DNA of 12,476 nt from Methanobacteriota archaeon (GTDB taxonomy: Archaea > Thermoplasmatota > Poseidoniia > Poseidoniales > Thalassarchaeaceae): NCBI GenBank assembly GCA_002685415.1, contig NYXO01000001.1, positions 38,431-50,906 of the forward strand. The letters are read 5' to 3'. Position numbers and translations under genes: made by a program. The notes beneath the pieces were generated by a model. It saw nothing but the letters and a program-made list of their open reading frames with translations, had not been told where the DNA came from and did not search any database. This document shows, one piece after another, positions 6,219 through 12,476 of the stretch; the first letter of the stretch is position 1; every line of letters begins with the position of its first letter.

Positions 6219-7307
6219 CTATGCTATTTCAGGCCCGTCTATGCGAATATTGTTCGATTTCATGGTTTTGATAATTTTTGCAATAACATCGCTACCCAAT
6301 GATTCTGGCGCATGTACGCCTAAAGGTAACATGTTCGGGTCTTCTAGCCATGCTTCTACAGAACACGCCGTTACCATGCCAGTGGTTCTAGCCATGGAGT
6401 GACCATCGTCTCCTCCGTGGTCCTCAACTTCCCATTCCAAAATTTCACCATCTCTCGACTCCGCTCTAACCTTCATCCAAGTAAATTCAGGAATCTTATG
6501 GTCATAATTCCATTCGAAAATCAATTCATCTTCATTCAAACCCCCAGAATCTCTTTCATCGATAAATTTCTGAATATGCCCTGGCCACCGTACGGTGAAT
6601 TCAGACATTTCAAATGCAGGTATAGATTTCAGCACGGAACGTAAACCATCTGTGAGAAACGCTTCCATTTCGCCATGTTCTCCAGTATCGACCATATGGC
6701 GTTGGGTTAAGGCGGGAAGAGTGATCTCTTCTCCCTGACGAATAACCCTAGCCGGTCTAGTGTATTCTGCAATTACATCTACGGGGGAAAATGGTGCCAT
6801 GTACTTCCATTCACCATAGGGTCCGGTTGGATTTCCACCTACCCAAACTTCAGCTTTCTCCAAAGGTCCTAATTTTCTATCTGCATAGGCTAGCAACATG
6901 TTGGATAAACCGGGTGCTATACCTACATCCCAAAGAATTCTAGCACCGTAATCCTTAGCCTTTTGATTATCTCTATCCGGTGTATGTTTGCTGAAACTTA
7001 AATCTACGATTCGATATCTGCTTTCAGCAAGATTTGTAGTTGCCATGTGTCCTATATCTCCAGGTAACATATTCACTACCATGTCTACCTGTCCATTTCT
7101 GCTTATAGACATCAGATTTTCCAATATGTCTCCTTGATGCACCGTTATCCCCTCGAAATCCATAACTCGATGCGGCTGAATGTCATATGCGTGAACCTCG
7201 TGACCAAGTAATGCCAGTCTTTTTGCAACCCAAGCACCAACCAATCCTGTACCCAAACAATGTATAACGGCCATAATTATGCCAACACGGTATAGTTCTT
7301 GACTCAT
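6219..7307 (-). CDS. Saccharopine dehydrogenase-family NAD(P)-dependent oxidoreductase
   Basis: 362-residue cytosolic oxidoreductase. A Rossmann dinucleotide-binding motif GTGLVG lies at 19-24 after the strand MAVIHCL. An acidic residue follows the second strand (HEVHAYDI), which hints at NAD+ over NADP+. The block VVNMLPGDIGHMATTNLAESRYRIVDLSF and then WDVGIAPGLSNMLLAYA match the saccharopine/lysine dehydrogenase family, with the conserved APGLSN turn opening the substrate domain. The exact substrate is not readable: saccharopine, lysine and carboxynorspermidine enzymes share these marks. ATG 7307 is chosen because a TATA-like box about 25 bases upstream would give a leaderless transcript starting there. 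ATG 7274 (MAVIHCLGTG), right at the Rossmann strand, is a fair alternative. Confidence 0.8.
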   Translation of the reverse strand: MSQELYRVGIIMAVIHCLGTGLVGAWVAKRLALLGHEVHAYDIQPHRVMDFEGITVHQGDILENLMSISRNGQVDMVVNMLPGDIGHMATTNLAESRYRIVDLSFSKHTPDRDNQKAKDYGARILWDVGIAPGLSNMLLAYADRKLGPLEKAEVWVGGNPTGPYGEWKYMAPFSPVDVIAEYTRPARVIRQGEEITLPALTQRHMVDTGEHGEMEAFLTDGLRSVLKSIPAFEMSEFTVRWPGHIQKFIDERDSGGLNEDELIFEWNYDHKIPEFTWMKVRAESRDGEILEWEVEDHGGDDGHSMARTTGMVTACSVEAWLEDPNMLPLGVHAPESLGSDVIAKIIKTMKSNNIRIDGPEIA

Positions 7308-7325
7308 TGCAGTCGAGGGTTTGAC

Positions 7326-7334
7326 TCTATATTC
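7326..7334. promoter_or_regulatory. Candidate two-way TATA box between the oxidoreductase gene and trpS
   Basis: TCTATATTC contains a TATA-like core readable on both strands. Leftward, position -25 or so places the transcription start at about 7307, the ATG of the oxidoreductase. Rightward, it places the start near 7355, just before the trpS start region (GTG 7356, ATG 7368). It is the only good TATA match in the roughly 60-bp divergent gap, so both genes may use it. No BRE was resolved. Confidence 0.4.
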
Positions 7335-7367
7335 GGGCGATTAGTTGATTGAGGGGTGTATTCTCGT

Positions 7368-8756
7368 ATGGTCGTGGAAAACGCCGGTCGCATCGATCCT
7401 TGGTCCTCAGAGCAATCTACAGATTATGCTCGCATACGGGACCAATTCGGTCTAGAAAGCATCGATATTTCCCATGTTCCCAATCCGAGCATGTTACATC
7501 GAAGGGGGATTATCTTCGCACATAGAGATCTCGATGTAGTTACTGGATGCATGGAACGTTCTGATCCCTTTGGAGTATTGACTGGCCTAATGCCCAGTGG
7601 TAGAATGCACCTTGGTCATTCCATGGTTATCGAGCAAGTTAGATGGTTTCAGGAACAAGGTGCAGATATCACTGTAACAGTAGCAGATCTTGAGGCCTTA
7701 GCAACTCGAGGAACTAGCCTGGTGGAAGGGCGTAAAACCGCATTAAAGGAATATGTCCACAATTACGCTGCGCTCGGACTTAATCCTGAGAATACCAATG
7801 TATACTTCCAAAGTGGTCGTCCCGAAGTTCAGAGACTTGCATTCACTTTAGGACGTCGAACAAACCTTTCAGAATTTGAAGCAATCTATGGATTCAAAGG
7901 TGAGACTAATCTAGCACATGTACAAGCACCTTTGGTTCAAGTAGGAGATATTATTCATCCCCAATTAGATGAATTCGGGGGTCTACGTCCAATAGTTGTG
8001 CCTGTTGGAGTAGATCAAGATCCACATTTACGGCTTACCAGAGGTATTGCAGGCAAAACCCATTGGTTTAATGTAAAACCAAGAAAAGCAGGCGGTTTGA
8101 CAGTTTCTCTATCAGTTCAGAATAGTAACTCAGAAGCTTTTGGAATTTCTGCAGATGGCAGAGTAGATCGTGAAATAAGAAATTCAATTTTTGAAAGGCT
8201 CATAGGTTCATTATCTCCAATAGGTTACTCTGATTTAATCTCTAATCCAAAACATGGCACCTTAGATATCCCCGGTGCAAAGAATTCCGATATCGCTCAA
8301 GTAAGAATGTGTTTACTACGCCTTGAACGAGAAATGGGTGGTATGGGAATCATGCCTCCGAGTTCAACCTATCATAGATTTGCAATGGGGCTCACTGGTG
8401 ACAAGATGTCTTCTTCTAAGCCCAAAACTACAATCTTCATGGATGATAGTATAGAAGATATGAGTAAGAAAGTAAAGCGAGCATTGAGTGGCGGCCAACC
8501 AACTATTGAGGAACATCGAAGACTTGGTGGAGATTGTTCAAAGGATGTTTCATTCCAATATTTGCAGTTCTTTTTTGAGGACGATGATTCTGAATTAACA
8601 AAAATTGCCAGGGATTACGAATCTGGAAAACTGCTAGCTGGAGAAATGAAGCAAATCTGTATCGATAGGGCGAGTGAATGGCTTTCAGATCTAGCAGATA
8701 AGAGAGACATGTGGGACGGTCGTCTTGAGGAATTCCTTGCACCCGATGCAAGATAA
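7368..8756 (+). CDS. trpS: Tryptophanyl-tRNA synthetase, archaeal type
   Basis: Class I synthetase that charges tRNA-Trp in the cytosol. From ATG 7368 it has 462 residues. Archaeal/eukaryotic TrpRS marks are RIDPW near the N-terminus, RRGIIFAHRDLD, LTGLMPSGRMHLGHSM with the HIGH-equivalent H81-L-G-H84, PIVVPVGVDQDPHLRLTR, and the KMSKS-equivalent KMSSS at 346-350 in GDKMSSSKP. The rest is the anticodon-binding helical region, ending LEEFLAPDAR. GTG 7356 is in frame and would add four residues. ATG 7368 is preferred because GAGGGG lies upstream and because the family's conserved part starts a few residues later. The gene ends four bases from the convergent zpr1 stop. Confidence 0.95.
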   Translation: MVVENAGRIDPWSSEQSTDYARIRDQFGLESIDISHVPNPSMLHRRGIIFAHRDLDVVTGCMERSDPFGVLTGLMPSGRMHLGHSMVIEQVRWFQEQGADITVTVADLEALATRGTSLVEGRKTALKEYVHNYAALGLNPENTNVYFQSGRPEVQRLAFTLGRRTNLSEFEAIYGFKGETNLAHVQAPLVQVGDIIHPQLDEFGGLRPIVVPVGVDQDPHLRLTRGIAGKTHWFNVKPRKAGGLTVSLSVQNSNSEAFGISADGRVDREIRNSIFERLIGSLSPIGYSDLISNPKHGTLDIPGAKNSDIAQVRMCLLRLEREMGGMGIMPPSSTYHRFAMGLTGDKMSSSKPKTTIFMDDSIEDMSKKVKRALSGGQPTIEEHRRLGGDCSKDVSFQYLQFFFEDDDSELTKIARDYESGKLLAGEMKQICIDRASEWLSDLADKRDMWDGRLEEFLAPDAR

Positions 8757-8760
8757 TCTA

Positions 8761-9366
8761 CTATTCTTCAAATTCGCTAGAATTGAAAATAGGTATCTGA
8801 GGGCCTGTCGCAAGAGCTGCGATTTCCTCCTCGGACAACTCTGTGGATGTTGCTTTTTCATGCAATATTTGTGAATGTCCATTTGGGTCCAATAACAATA
8901 ACTCTACAGATTCTTCTCCGGCTTTGACTTTGGAAATCTTGTCAATAAGTTCCTGACAGGATTCTATTGTCTCCAAACCTTCATCTCCATCTCTCATAGC
9001 TCCGCGCTGTATCATTCCGATAGCATCTGAAAATCGATTCAACACACCTTCTACATTGGAAATATACCCTGTTGCATTATCGCCGGGTTCTACTTCTAAC
9101 CCCAACTCTACGATTCTTACTGTACAAGATGAGGACCTAATTACTCGAGTCGTCATTAGGTTGGAATTATTCAGTACCAACGACCAAGCGCTTGGTTTCT
9201 TCCCTTCAGAGGGGATAAAATCAGTATGTCTCCAACCGCACTCATTGCAAATCATTGTCATTTCTGTATGTTCACCAAAGTATGGTATCTCAGAGGTGTG
9301 GACATTGAGAATTAAACCGTTGTCAGAATTACATATTGGACAAGGGTAATCAAGTTCGCTTTCCAT
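8761..9366 (-). CDS. ZPR1 zinc-finger domain protein
   Basis: 201-residue archaeal homologue of ZPR1. A C4 zinc ribbon is formed by C9/C12 (CPIC) and C40/C43 (CNEC), with the typical YFGE and CGWRHTDFIPSEG contexts. The following beta-rich domain carries SSCTVRIVELGLEVEPGD and GYISNVEGVLNRF, the ZPR1 hallmark. Eukaryotic ZPR1 acts as an eEF1A folding chaperone with two such modules; archaea carry one, and a similar role with aEF1A is plausible but unproven. The C-terminus ends in an acidic tail. The start is nine bases after the sepF stop, and GAGG overlaps that stop codon, so the two genes are translationally coupled. Confidence 0.88.
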   Translation of the reverse strand: MESELDYPCPICNSDNGLILNVHTSEIPYFGEHTEMTMICNECGWRHTDFIPSEGKKPSAWSLVLNNSNLMTTRVIRSSSCTVRIVELGLEVEPGDNATGYISNVEGVLNRFSDAIGMIQRGAMRDGDEGLETIESCQELIDKISKVKAGEESVELLLLDPNGHSQILHEKATSTELSEEEIAALATGPQIPIFNSSEFEE

Positions 9367-9375
9367 ATTTTCGCC

Positions 9376-9792
9376 TCAATAAGCGGTATTCTGGTCTTCT
9401 GAAATAGCAAATGTTGGTGGAATTAGTAGTAATCTTGAGGTCCCCAATCTGATGACTTCTCCCGATAAATCCGTCTCAACGAATGATTGGATTTGGTCCA
9501 CTGCAATTCTTAATTCAGTTTCTACGGTGATTAAGCGAGACATTTCTAATATCACGATATCTCCATCGGATAACCAATCAAGAAGCTTAGGGATTCCCGT
9601 GATGTCGTCTAAAATCGCCCTGTGGACTATAACGTCCCCCTGTCCTCGGGCCACTGGAGCATCTGCGTATAGTTCGCCCAGGTCATGGTAATCTTGACCA
9701 GGGTCTAATGAAAACTCCTTACCGCGAGCAGGTAAACTAGGCATCTCGATCCATTTAGGTTCGGTCTTGCTACCCCTTGCCATTGTTTCCAT
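9376..9792 (-). CDS. sepF: SepF-like cell-division protein
   Basis: Archaeal SepF anchors FtsZ to the membrane at the division site. The last 90 or so residues match its fold: DVIVHRAILDDITGIPKLLDWLSDGDIVILEMSRL, then a helix ELRIAVDQIQSFVE, then SGEVIRLGTSRLLLIPPTFAI, the family's closing ...IARLG..RLLLTPP pattern. Taking ATG 9792 gives 138 residues, the usual archaeal size; ATG 9783 (MARGSKTEPKW) is equally possible. The frame stays open to a TTG at 9957, which would add 55 acidic, low-complexity residues. A TATA-like box at 9841-9845 favours the short form. The expected amphipathic membrane-targeting helix is not obvious in either version. Confidence 0.8.
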   Translation of the reverse strand: METMARGSKTEPKWIEMPSLPARGKEFSLDPGQDYHDLGELYADAPVARGQGDVIVHRAILDDITGIPKLLDWLSDGDIVILEMSRLITVETELRIAVDQIQSFVETDLSGEVIRLGTSRLLLIPPTFAISEDQNTAY

Positions 9793-9838
9793 CCGAAGTG
9801 TGGGGCTCTTTGAGCAATACGGTTCTTCTTCGCACCAG

Positions 9839-9847
9839 AGTATAGTC
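9839..9847 (-). promoter_or_regulatory. Candidate TATA box for sepF-zpr1
   Basis: On the minus strand this reads GACTATACT. A start about 25 bases downstream, near 9818, would leave a 26-35 nt leader before ATG 9792 or 9783. If real, it makes the 197-bp stretch between sepF and psmB a true divergent intergenic region rather than coding sequence from TTG 9957. Apart from this box and the psmB leader structure, nothing else was found in that stretch. Confidence 0.25.
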
Positions 9848-9942
9848 TCGTCACCCTTTTGCAGATTACCATTTTCGCTAGAGTCTAATTCTTCTGTTTG
9901 CTCACTTTCGCTTACTAACACCCCGTCGGATTGATAAGGGGC

Positions 9943-9983
9943 CGGATTTGAGTGCAATCCGCAGGGAACTCTCCGTGCGGTGA
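9943..9983 (+). promoter_or_regulatory. psmB leader with two mutually exclusive hairpins at the ribosome-binding site
   Basis: The Shine-Dalgarno GGTGA is at 9979-9983, six bases before ATG 9990. CCGCA (9959-9963) pairs with TGCGG (9976-9980); inside it, after one G/G mismatch, GGA (9965-9967) pairs with TCC (9972-9974) around the loop ACTC. This hairpin would bury the first two bases of the binding site. Upstream, CGGATT (9943-9948) pairs with AATCCG (9956-9961) and shares bases 9959-9961 with it, so only one can form at a time. The pairings are seen directly; a switching role is inferred. Confidence 0.4.
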
Positions 9984-9989
9984 ATTTAC

Positions 9990-10616
9990 ATGAACGCAGA
10001 AGCAGACGCCGTCAAGACCGGAACCAGCACTGTTGGCATTACCTTCGACGGAGGTGTAGTTGTTGGAGCGGACCACAGAGCAACTATGGGGCACTTTATT
10101 GCAAACAAGAGCGTCAAGAAGTTGTTCAAGATTTCAAACAATGTTGCTCTTACAACCGCAGGATTGGTTGGACACGCCCAATCTCTTTCCCGAACCCTTG
10201 CAGCAGAATTGAAACTATACGAATTGAAGCGTAATGCACCGATGACGGTCAGAGGTGCAGCTACATTGACCGCTAACATATTAGTGGGCAGACCACACTA
10301 TGTCCAACTATTGATAGTTGGAACTGATGAAGACGGTCCAAGTGTATATTCAATAGACTCTGCAGGGGGGTCAATTCCAGATGTTTATTGTGCTACAGGT
10401 TCCGGAAGCCCGTTCATGTACGGTGTTCTAGAAGATCAATACAAGGATGGTATGACCCAGAGTCAGGCCCTCAAAGTGGCTGCGAAGGCGCTTTTAGCCT
10501 CTGCTCAGAGAGATGCAGCAAGCGGAAATGGTATGGATCTTGCAGTAATTACAAAAGACGCGGGCTACCAAGAACTAACAGAGAAAGAGGTCTCCGACCT
10601 AATCTCTAAATTGTAA
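9990..10616 (+). CDS. psmB: 20S proteasome beta subunit
   Basis: Catalytic N-terminal-nucleophile threonine protease subunit that forms the inner rings of the archaeal 20S core particle. It has 208 residues. A short propeptide MNAEADAVKTG should be cleaved autocatalytically at G11 to expose T12 (mature T1 of TSTVGIT). In mature numbering the catalytic D17 (GADHRA) and K33 (NKSVKKLF) are both present. Other family blocks are TTAGLVGHAQSL, YSIDSAGGS, CATGSGSPFMYGVLE and SAQRDAASGNGMDLAVI. ATG 9990 is supported by GGTGA six bases upstream and by the short propeptide, which matches that of Thermoplasma. It is divergent from sepF and followed after 82 bp by aCPSF1, an order seen in other euryarchaea. 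Confidence 0.97.
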   Translation: MNAEADAVKTGTSTVGITFDGGVVVGADHRATMGHFIANKSVKKLFKISNNVALTTAGLVGHAQSLSRTLAAELKLYELKRNAPMTVRGAATLTANILVGRPHYVQLLIVGTDEDGPSVYSIDSAGGSIPDVYCATGSGSPFMYGVLEDQYKDGMTQSQALKVAAKALLASAQRDAASGNGMDLAVITKDAGYQELTEKEVSDLISKL

Positions 10617-10618
10617 AC

Positions 10619-10679
10619 TAACTCCACGGCAATTAGCCTTTCAACCTCATTCTGAGGTACTTGCTATAGGGTGGAGTTG
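10619..10679 (+). repeat. Nested inverted repeats that could fold as a three-way junction
   Basis: Right after the psmB stop, AACTCCAC (10620-10627) and GTGGAGTT (10671-10678) form a perfect 8-bp inverted repeat, extendable by a U-G pair in RNA. Inside it lie GGC (10628-10630)/GCC (10636-10638) with loop AATTA, and ACCTCA (10644-10649)/TGAGGT (10653-10658) with loop TTC. The three helices would give a compact three-way junction. It could be a psmB terminator or 3' element, an aCPSF1 leader, or a DNA dyad bound by a regulator. TATA-like cores at 10665-10668 and 10680-10684 and a GGGTG ribosome-binding site (10688-10692) lie in or just after it. Confidence 0.45.
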
Positions 10680-10698
10680 TATAAGTAGGGTGTGGATT

Positions 10699-12476
10699 AT
10701 GAGATTAACACTGACAGAAGTCAAGCAACGGGTTTCCAAACTTGTTCCTGAAAACATCGATTACGAAGTAGATGTAGAAGCGGGTTCGATTGCTATTATC
10801 ACAAAACAACCTGAAGCCTTTGGTGGCGCCGGTCAGTCATTGACTGTGAAAATCGCAAAAAATATCAAACGAAGGGTGATTGTAAGGCCTCACCCTGAAA
10901 TTTTGGCCGATGAGGCTACTGTCAGACAAAAAGTCAACGAGATTATTCCCCCTGAGGCTGAAGTGAGAAACGTTTGGCTGGATCCCGCATTATCTGAAGT
11001 CACTCTGGAATGTGACGACCCAGCCTCTGCAGTCGGACCCAAGGGAATTAACATCAAAAATCTTCGAGATGAGATCGGCTGGTTGATATCAGTAGAACGG
11101 GCACCGGCGTTTGAGAGCCGAACTCAGCACGATATCCGCAGATATCGAAAAGAATTGGCAGATGAGAGAAAATCCCTGCTAAGGAAATTTGGAACCCGGA
11201 TTTACCGCCCAAAAAGAGCCGGTGAACCTTGGGTTCGACTTACCGCTTTGGGCTCCTACAGGGAAGTAGGAAGAGCAATGCATTTGGTCACAACAAATGA
11301 ATCACGTGTACTCGTAGATTGTGGTGCAAAGCCCACTATGAATCGCAGTGAGGTGCAGCCTTTCTTCAATGCACCAGAATTATTACCTCTGGATAATTTA
11401 GACGCAATTGTTCTCACGCATGCTCACGTTGACCACATAGCTATGCTTCCAGTTCTTTTCCGATATGGCTATCGTGGACCGGTATATTGCACACCTCCAA
11501 CAAGGGATTTGATGACATTACTGCAAATGGATTACATCAAGGTATCACAGGCAGAAGGCGCTGATCCACCATACTCGAAAGCAGACATTCAAGAATGTAT
11601 CAAACACGTCGTCGATATCCGCTGGGGCGATAAGACAGATATCGCACCGGACGTAAAAATAACCCTTGAAAATGCAGGACATATTCTTGGTTCTTCGAGT
11701 GTTTACATGCAAATTGGTGAAGGTAATTCTGAGCACAGATTATTGTTCTCAGGGGATATCAAGTACGAAAGATCCTGGTTATTTGATGCGGCGACGGTAA
11801 GATTCCAGAAGGTAGAGACGTTGGTTATTGAATCAACATACGGAGGTGCCCAAGATTTCCAACCGAATCGAGCAGATGCCACACAAGAGCTGCAGGATTT
11901 GGTAAAATTAGCCCTGTCGAGAGGGGGGAAGATATTCTGTCCAGTTTTCGCAGTGGGGCGTTCTCAAGAGGTGATGATTGCAATAGATCAATTATTCAAG
12001 TCAGGGGAAGTTAAACCAGTTACAGTTTGGCTGGATGGTATGATTGCTGAGGCAACCGCCATTCATGCCAGTCACCCGGATTTCCTCAACCGTGAATTAA
12101 GAAGTAAGGTGCTTAAGGGAGGGGATGAAAACCCGTTCAATTCAAGTTGGTTTAAGCAGGTAGATAGTAGGGAACAAAGAGAATCTTTACTTTACGATCC
12201 GTCACCATGCATAGTCTTAGCAACCTCAGGAATGATGACTGGAGGACCCATAATTGAGTACTTCAAACACTGGGCTCCAGAAACCAATAACACTCTATGT
12301 TTTGTCGGATACCAAGCCACTGGTACTCTGGGACGAAGATTGCAACAAGGTCACGCCGAAGTGCCTCTGATGGACAAGGGGAAAACACACATGGTACCTG
12401 TTGCTTGTAACGTTGTCACTATTGATGGATTCAGCGGACATTCTGATAGACGGCAATTAATGGACTATGTAAAGGC
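10699..12476 (+). CDS. KH-domain/beta-CASP ribonuclease aCPSF1 (FttA), 3' truncated by the window
   Basis: Archaeal homologue of the CPSF73 cleavage factor. It acts as endo/exonuclease and as the factor that ends transcription together with RNA polymerase. 592 codons are visible; the family is about 635-640 residues, so some 45 are missing beyond the edge. Residues about 1-140 are two KH-like RNA-binding domains (VGPKGINIKNLRDEIGW in the second). The metallo-beta-lactamase core follows, with LTHAHVDHIAMLP giving H241xH243xDH246, then GHILGSSS and LFSGDIKYE. The beta-CASP insert and return carry VFAVGRSQE, ATSGMMTGGP, GYQATGTLGRRLQ and GFSGHSDRRQL. ATG 10699 has GGGTG six bases upstream and the usual MRLTLTEVKQRV start. 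All catalytic motifs in view are intact. Confidence 0.95.
   Translation, partial: MRLTLTEVKQRVSKLVPENIDYEVDVEAGSIAIITKQPEAFGGAGQSLTVKIAKNIKRRVIVRPHPEILADEATVRQKVNEIIPPEAEVRNVWLDPALSEVTLECDDPASAVGPKGINIKNLRDEIGWLISVERAPAFESRTQHDIRRYRKELADERKSLLRKFGTRIYRPKRAGEPWVRLTALGSYREVGRAMHLVTTNESRVLVDCGAKPTMNRSEVQPFFNAPELLPLDNLDAIVLTHAHVDHIAMLPVLFRYGYRGPVYCTPPTRDLMTLLQMDYIKVSQAEGADPPYSKADIQECIKHVVDIRWGDKTDIAPDVKITLENAGHILGSSSVYMQIGEGNSEHRLLFSGDIKYERSWLFDAATVRFQKVETLVIESTYGGAQDFQPNRADATQELQDLVKLALSRGGKIFCPVFAVGRSQEVMIAIDQLFKSGEVKPVTVWLDGMIAEATAIHASHPDFLNRELRSKVLKGGDENPFNSSWFKQVDSREQRESLLYDPSPCIVLATSGMMTGGPIIEYFKHWAPETNNTLCFVGYQATGTLGRRLQQGHAEVPLMDKGKTHMVPVACNVVTIDGFSGHSDRRQLMDYVK

Noticed and set aside
9376..9957. 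Long SepF form starting at TTG 9957
   Set aside because: It needs a rare start codon, adds 55 low-complexity residues the family lacks, and overlaps the psmB leader structure. It is kept only as an alternative.
1..12476. Mobile elements, CRISPR arrays, phage genes or toxin-antitoxin systems
   Set aside because: No direct-repeat arrays, transposase or integrase motifs, target-site duplications or defence genes were seen. The MazG-like gene is a stand-alone housekeeping type with no mazEF partner.

Overview
The window looks like a piece of an archaeal chromosome, most likely from a Marine Group II/III-type planktonic euryarchaeon (Poseidoniales or a close relative). The lineage is an inference from gene content; no search was run. 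Archaeal or archaeo-eukaryotic markers are ribosomal protein S3Ae, an archaeal-type tryptophanyl-tRNA synthetase, a ZPR1 zinc-finger protein, archaeal SepF, the 20S proteasome beta subunit and the KH/beta-CASP nuclease aCPSF1 (FttA). They sit beside genes of bacterial character: an E. coli-like ThyA, a FolA-type dihydrofolate reductase, a DoxX-like membrane protein and a PlsC-type acyltransferase. Coding density is high, and many junctions are overlaps or gaps under 30 bp.

Layout. 1-147 may be the tail of a truncated upstream gene. 170-1905 (+) holds S3Ae with a C-terminal SAP domain, followed by a purine/methylthio-nucleoside phosphorylase. 2041-2430 (+) is a stand-alone MazG-like pyrophosphohydrolase. 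2454-5022 (-) runs plsC-like, thyA, folA, doxX-like; the last three are tightly packed and form a dTMP/folate unit. 5103-6203 (+) is an unrecognised secreted protein anchored by one C-terminal membrane helix. 6219-7307 (-) is a saccharopine-dehydrogenase-family oxidoreductase, divergent from trpS (7368-8756, +) across a short gap with a two-way TATA-like box. 8761-9792 (-) holds sepF then zpr1. 9990-12476 (+) holds psmB and then aCPSF1, which runs off the right edge.

How the genes work together. Most are housekeeping: translation (S3Ae, TrpRS, perhaps ZPR1), nucleotide supply and sanitation (phosphorylase, MazG-like, ThyA, DHFR), cell division (SepF), protein turnover (PsmB) and transcription termination or RNA processing (aCPSF1). 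The least explained items are the secreted protein, the SAP extension on S3Ae, and RNA structure. Inverted repeats capable of hairpins lie over the translation start regions of S3Ae, the phosphorylase and psmB, and a compact element that could fold as a three-way junction fills the psmB-aCPSF1 gap. These structures were found by eye and have no statistical or comparative support yet.
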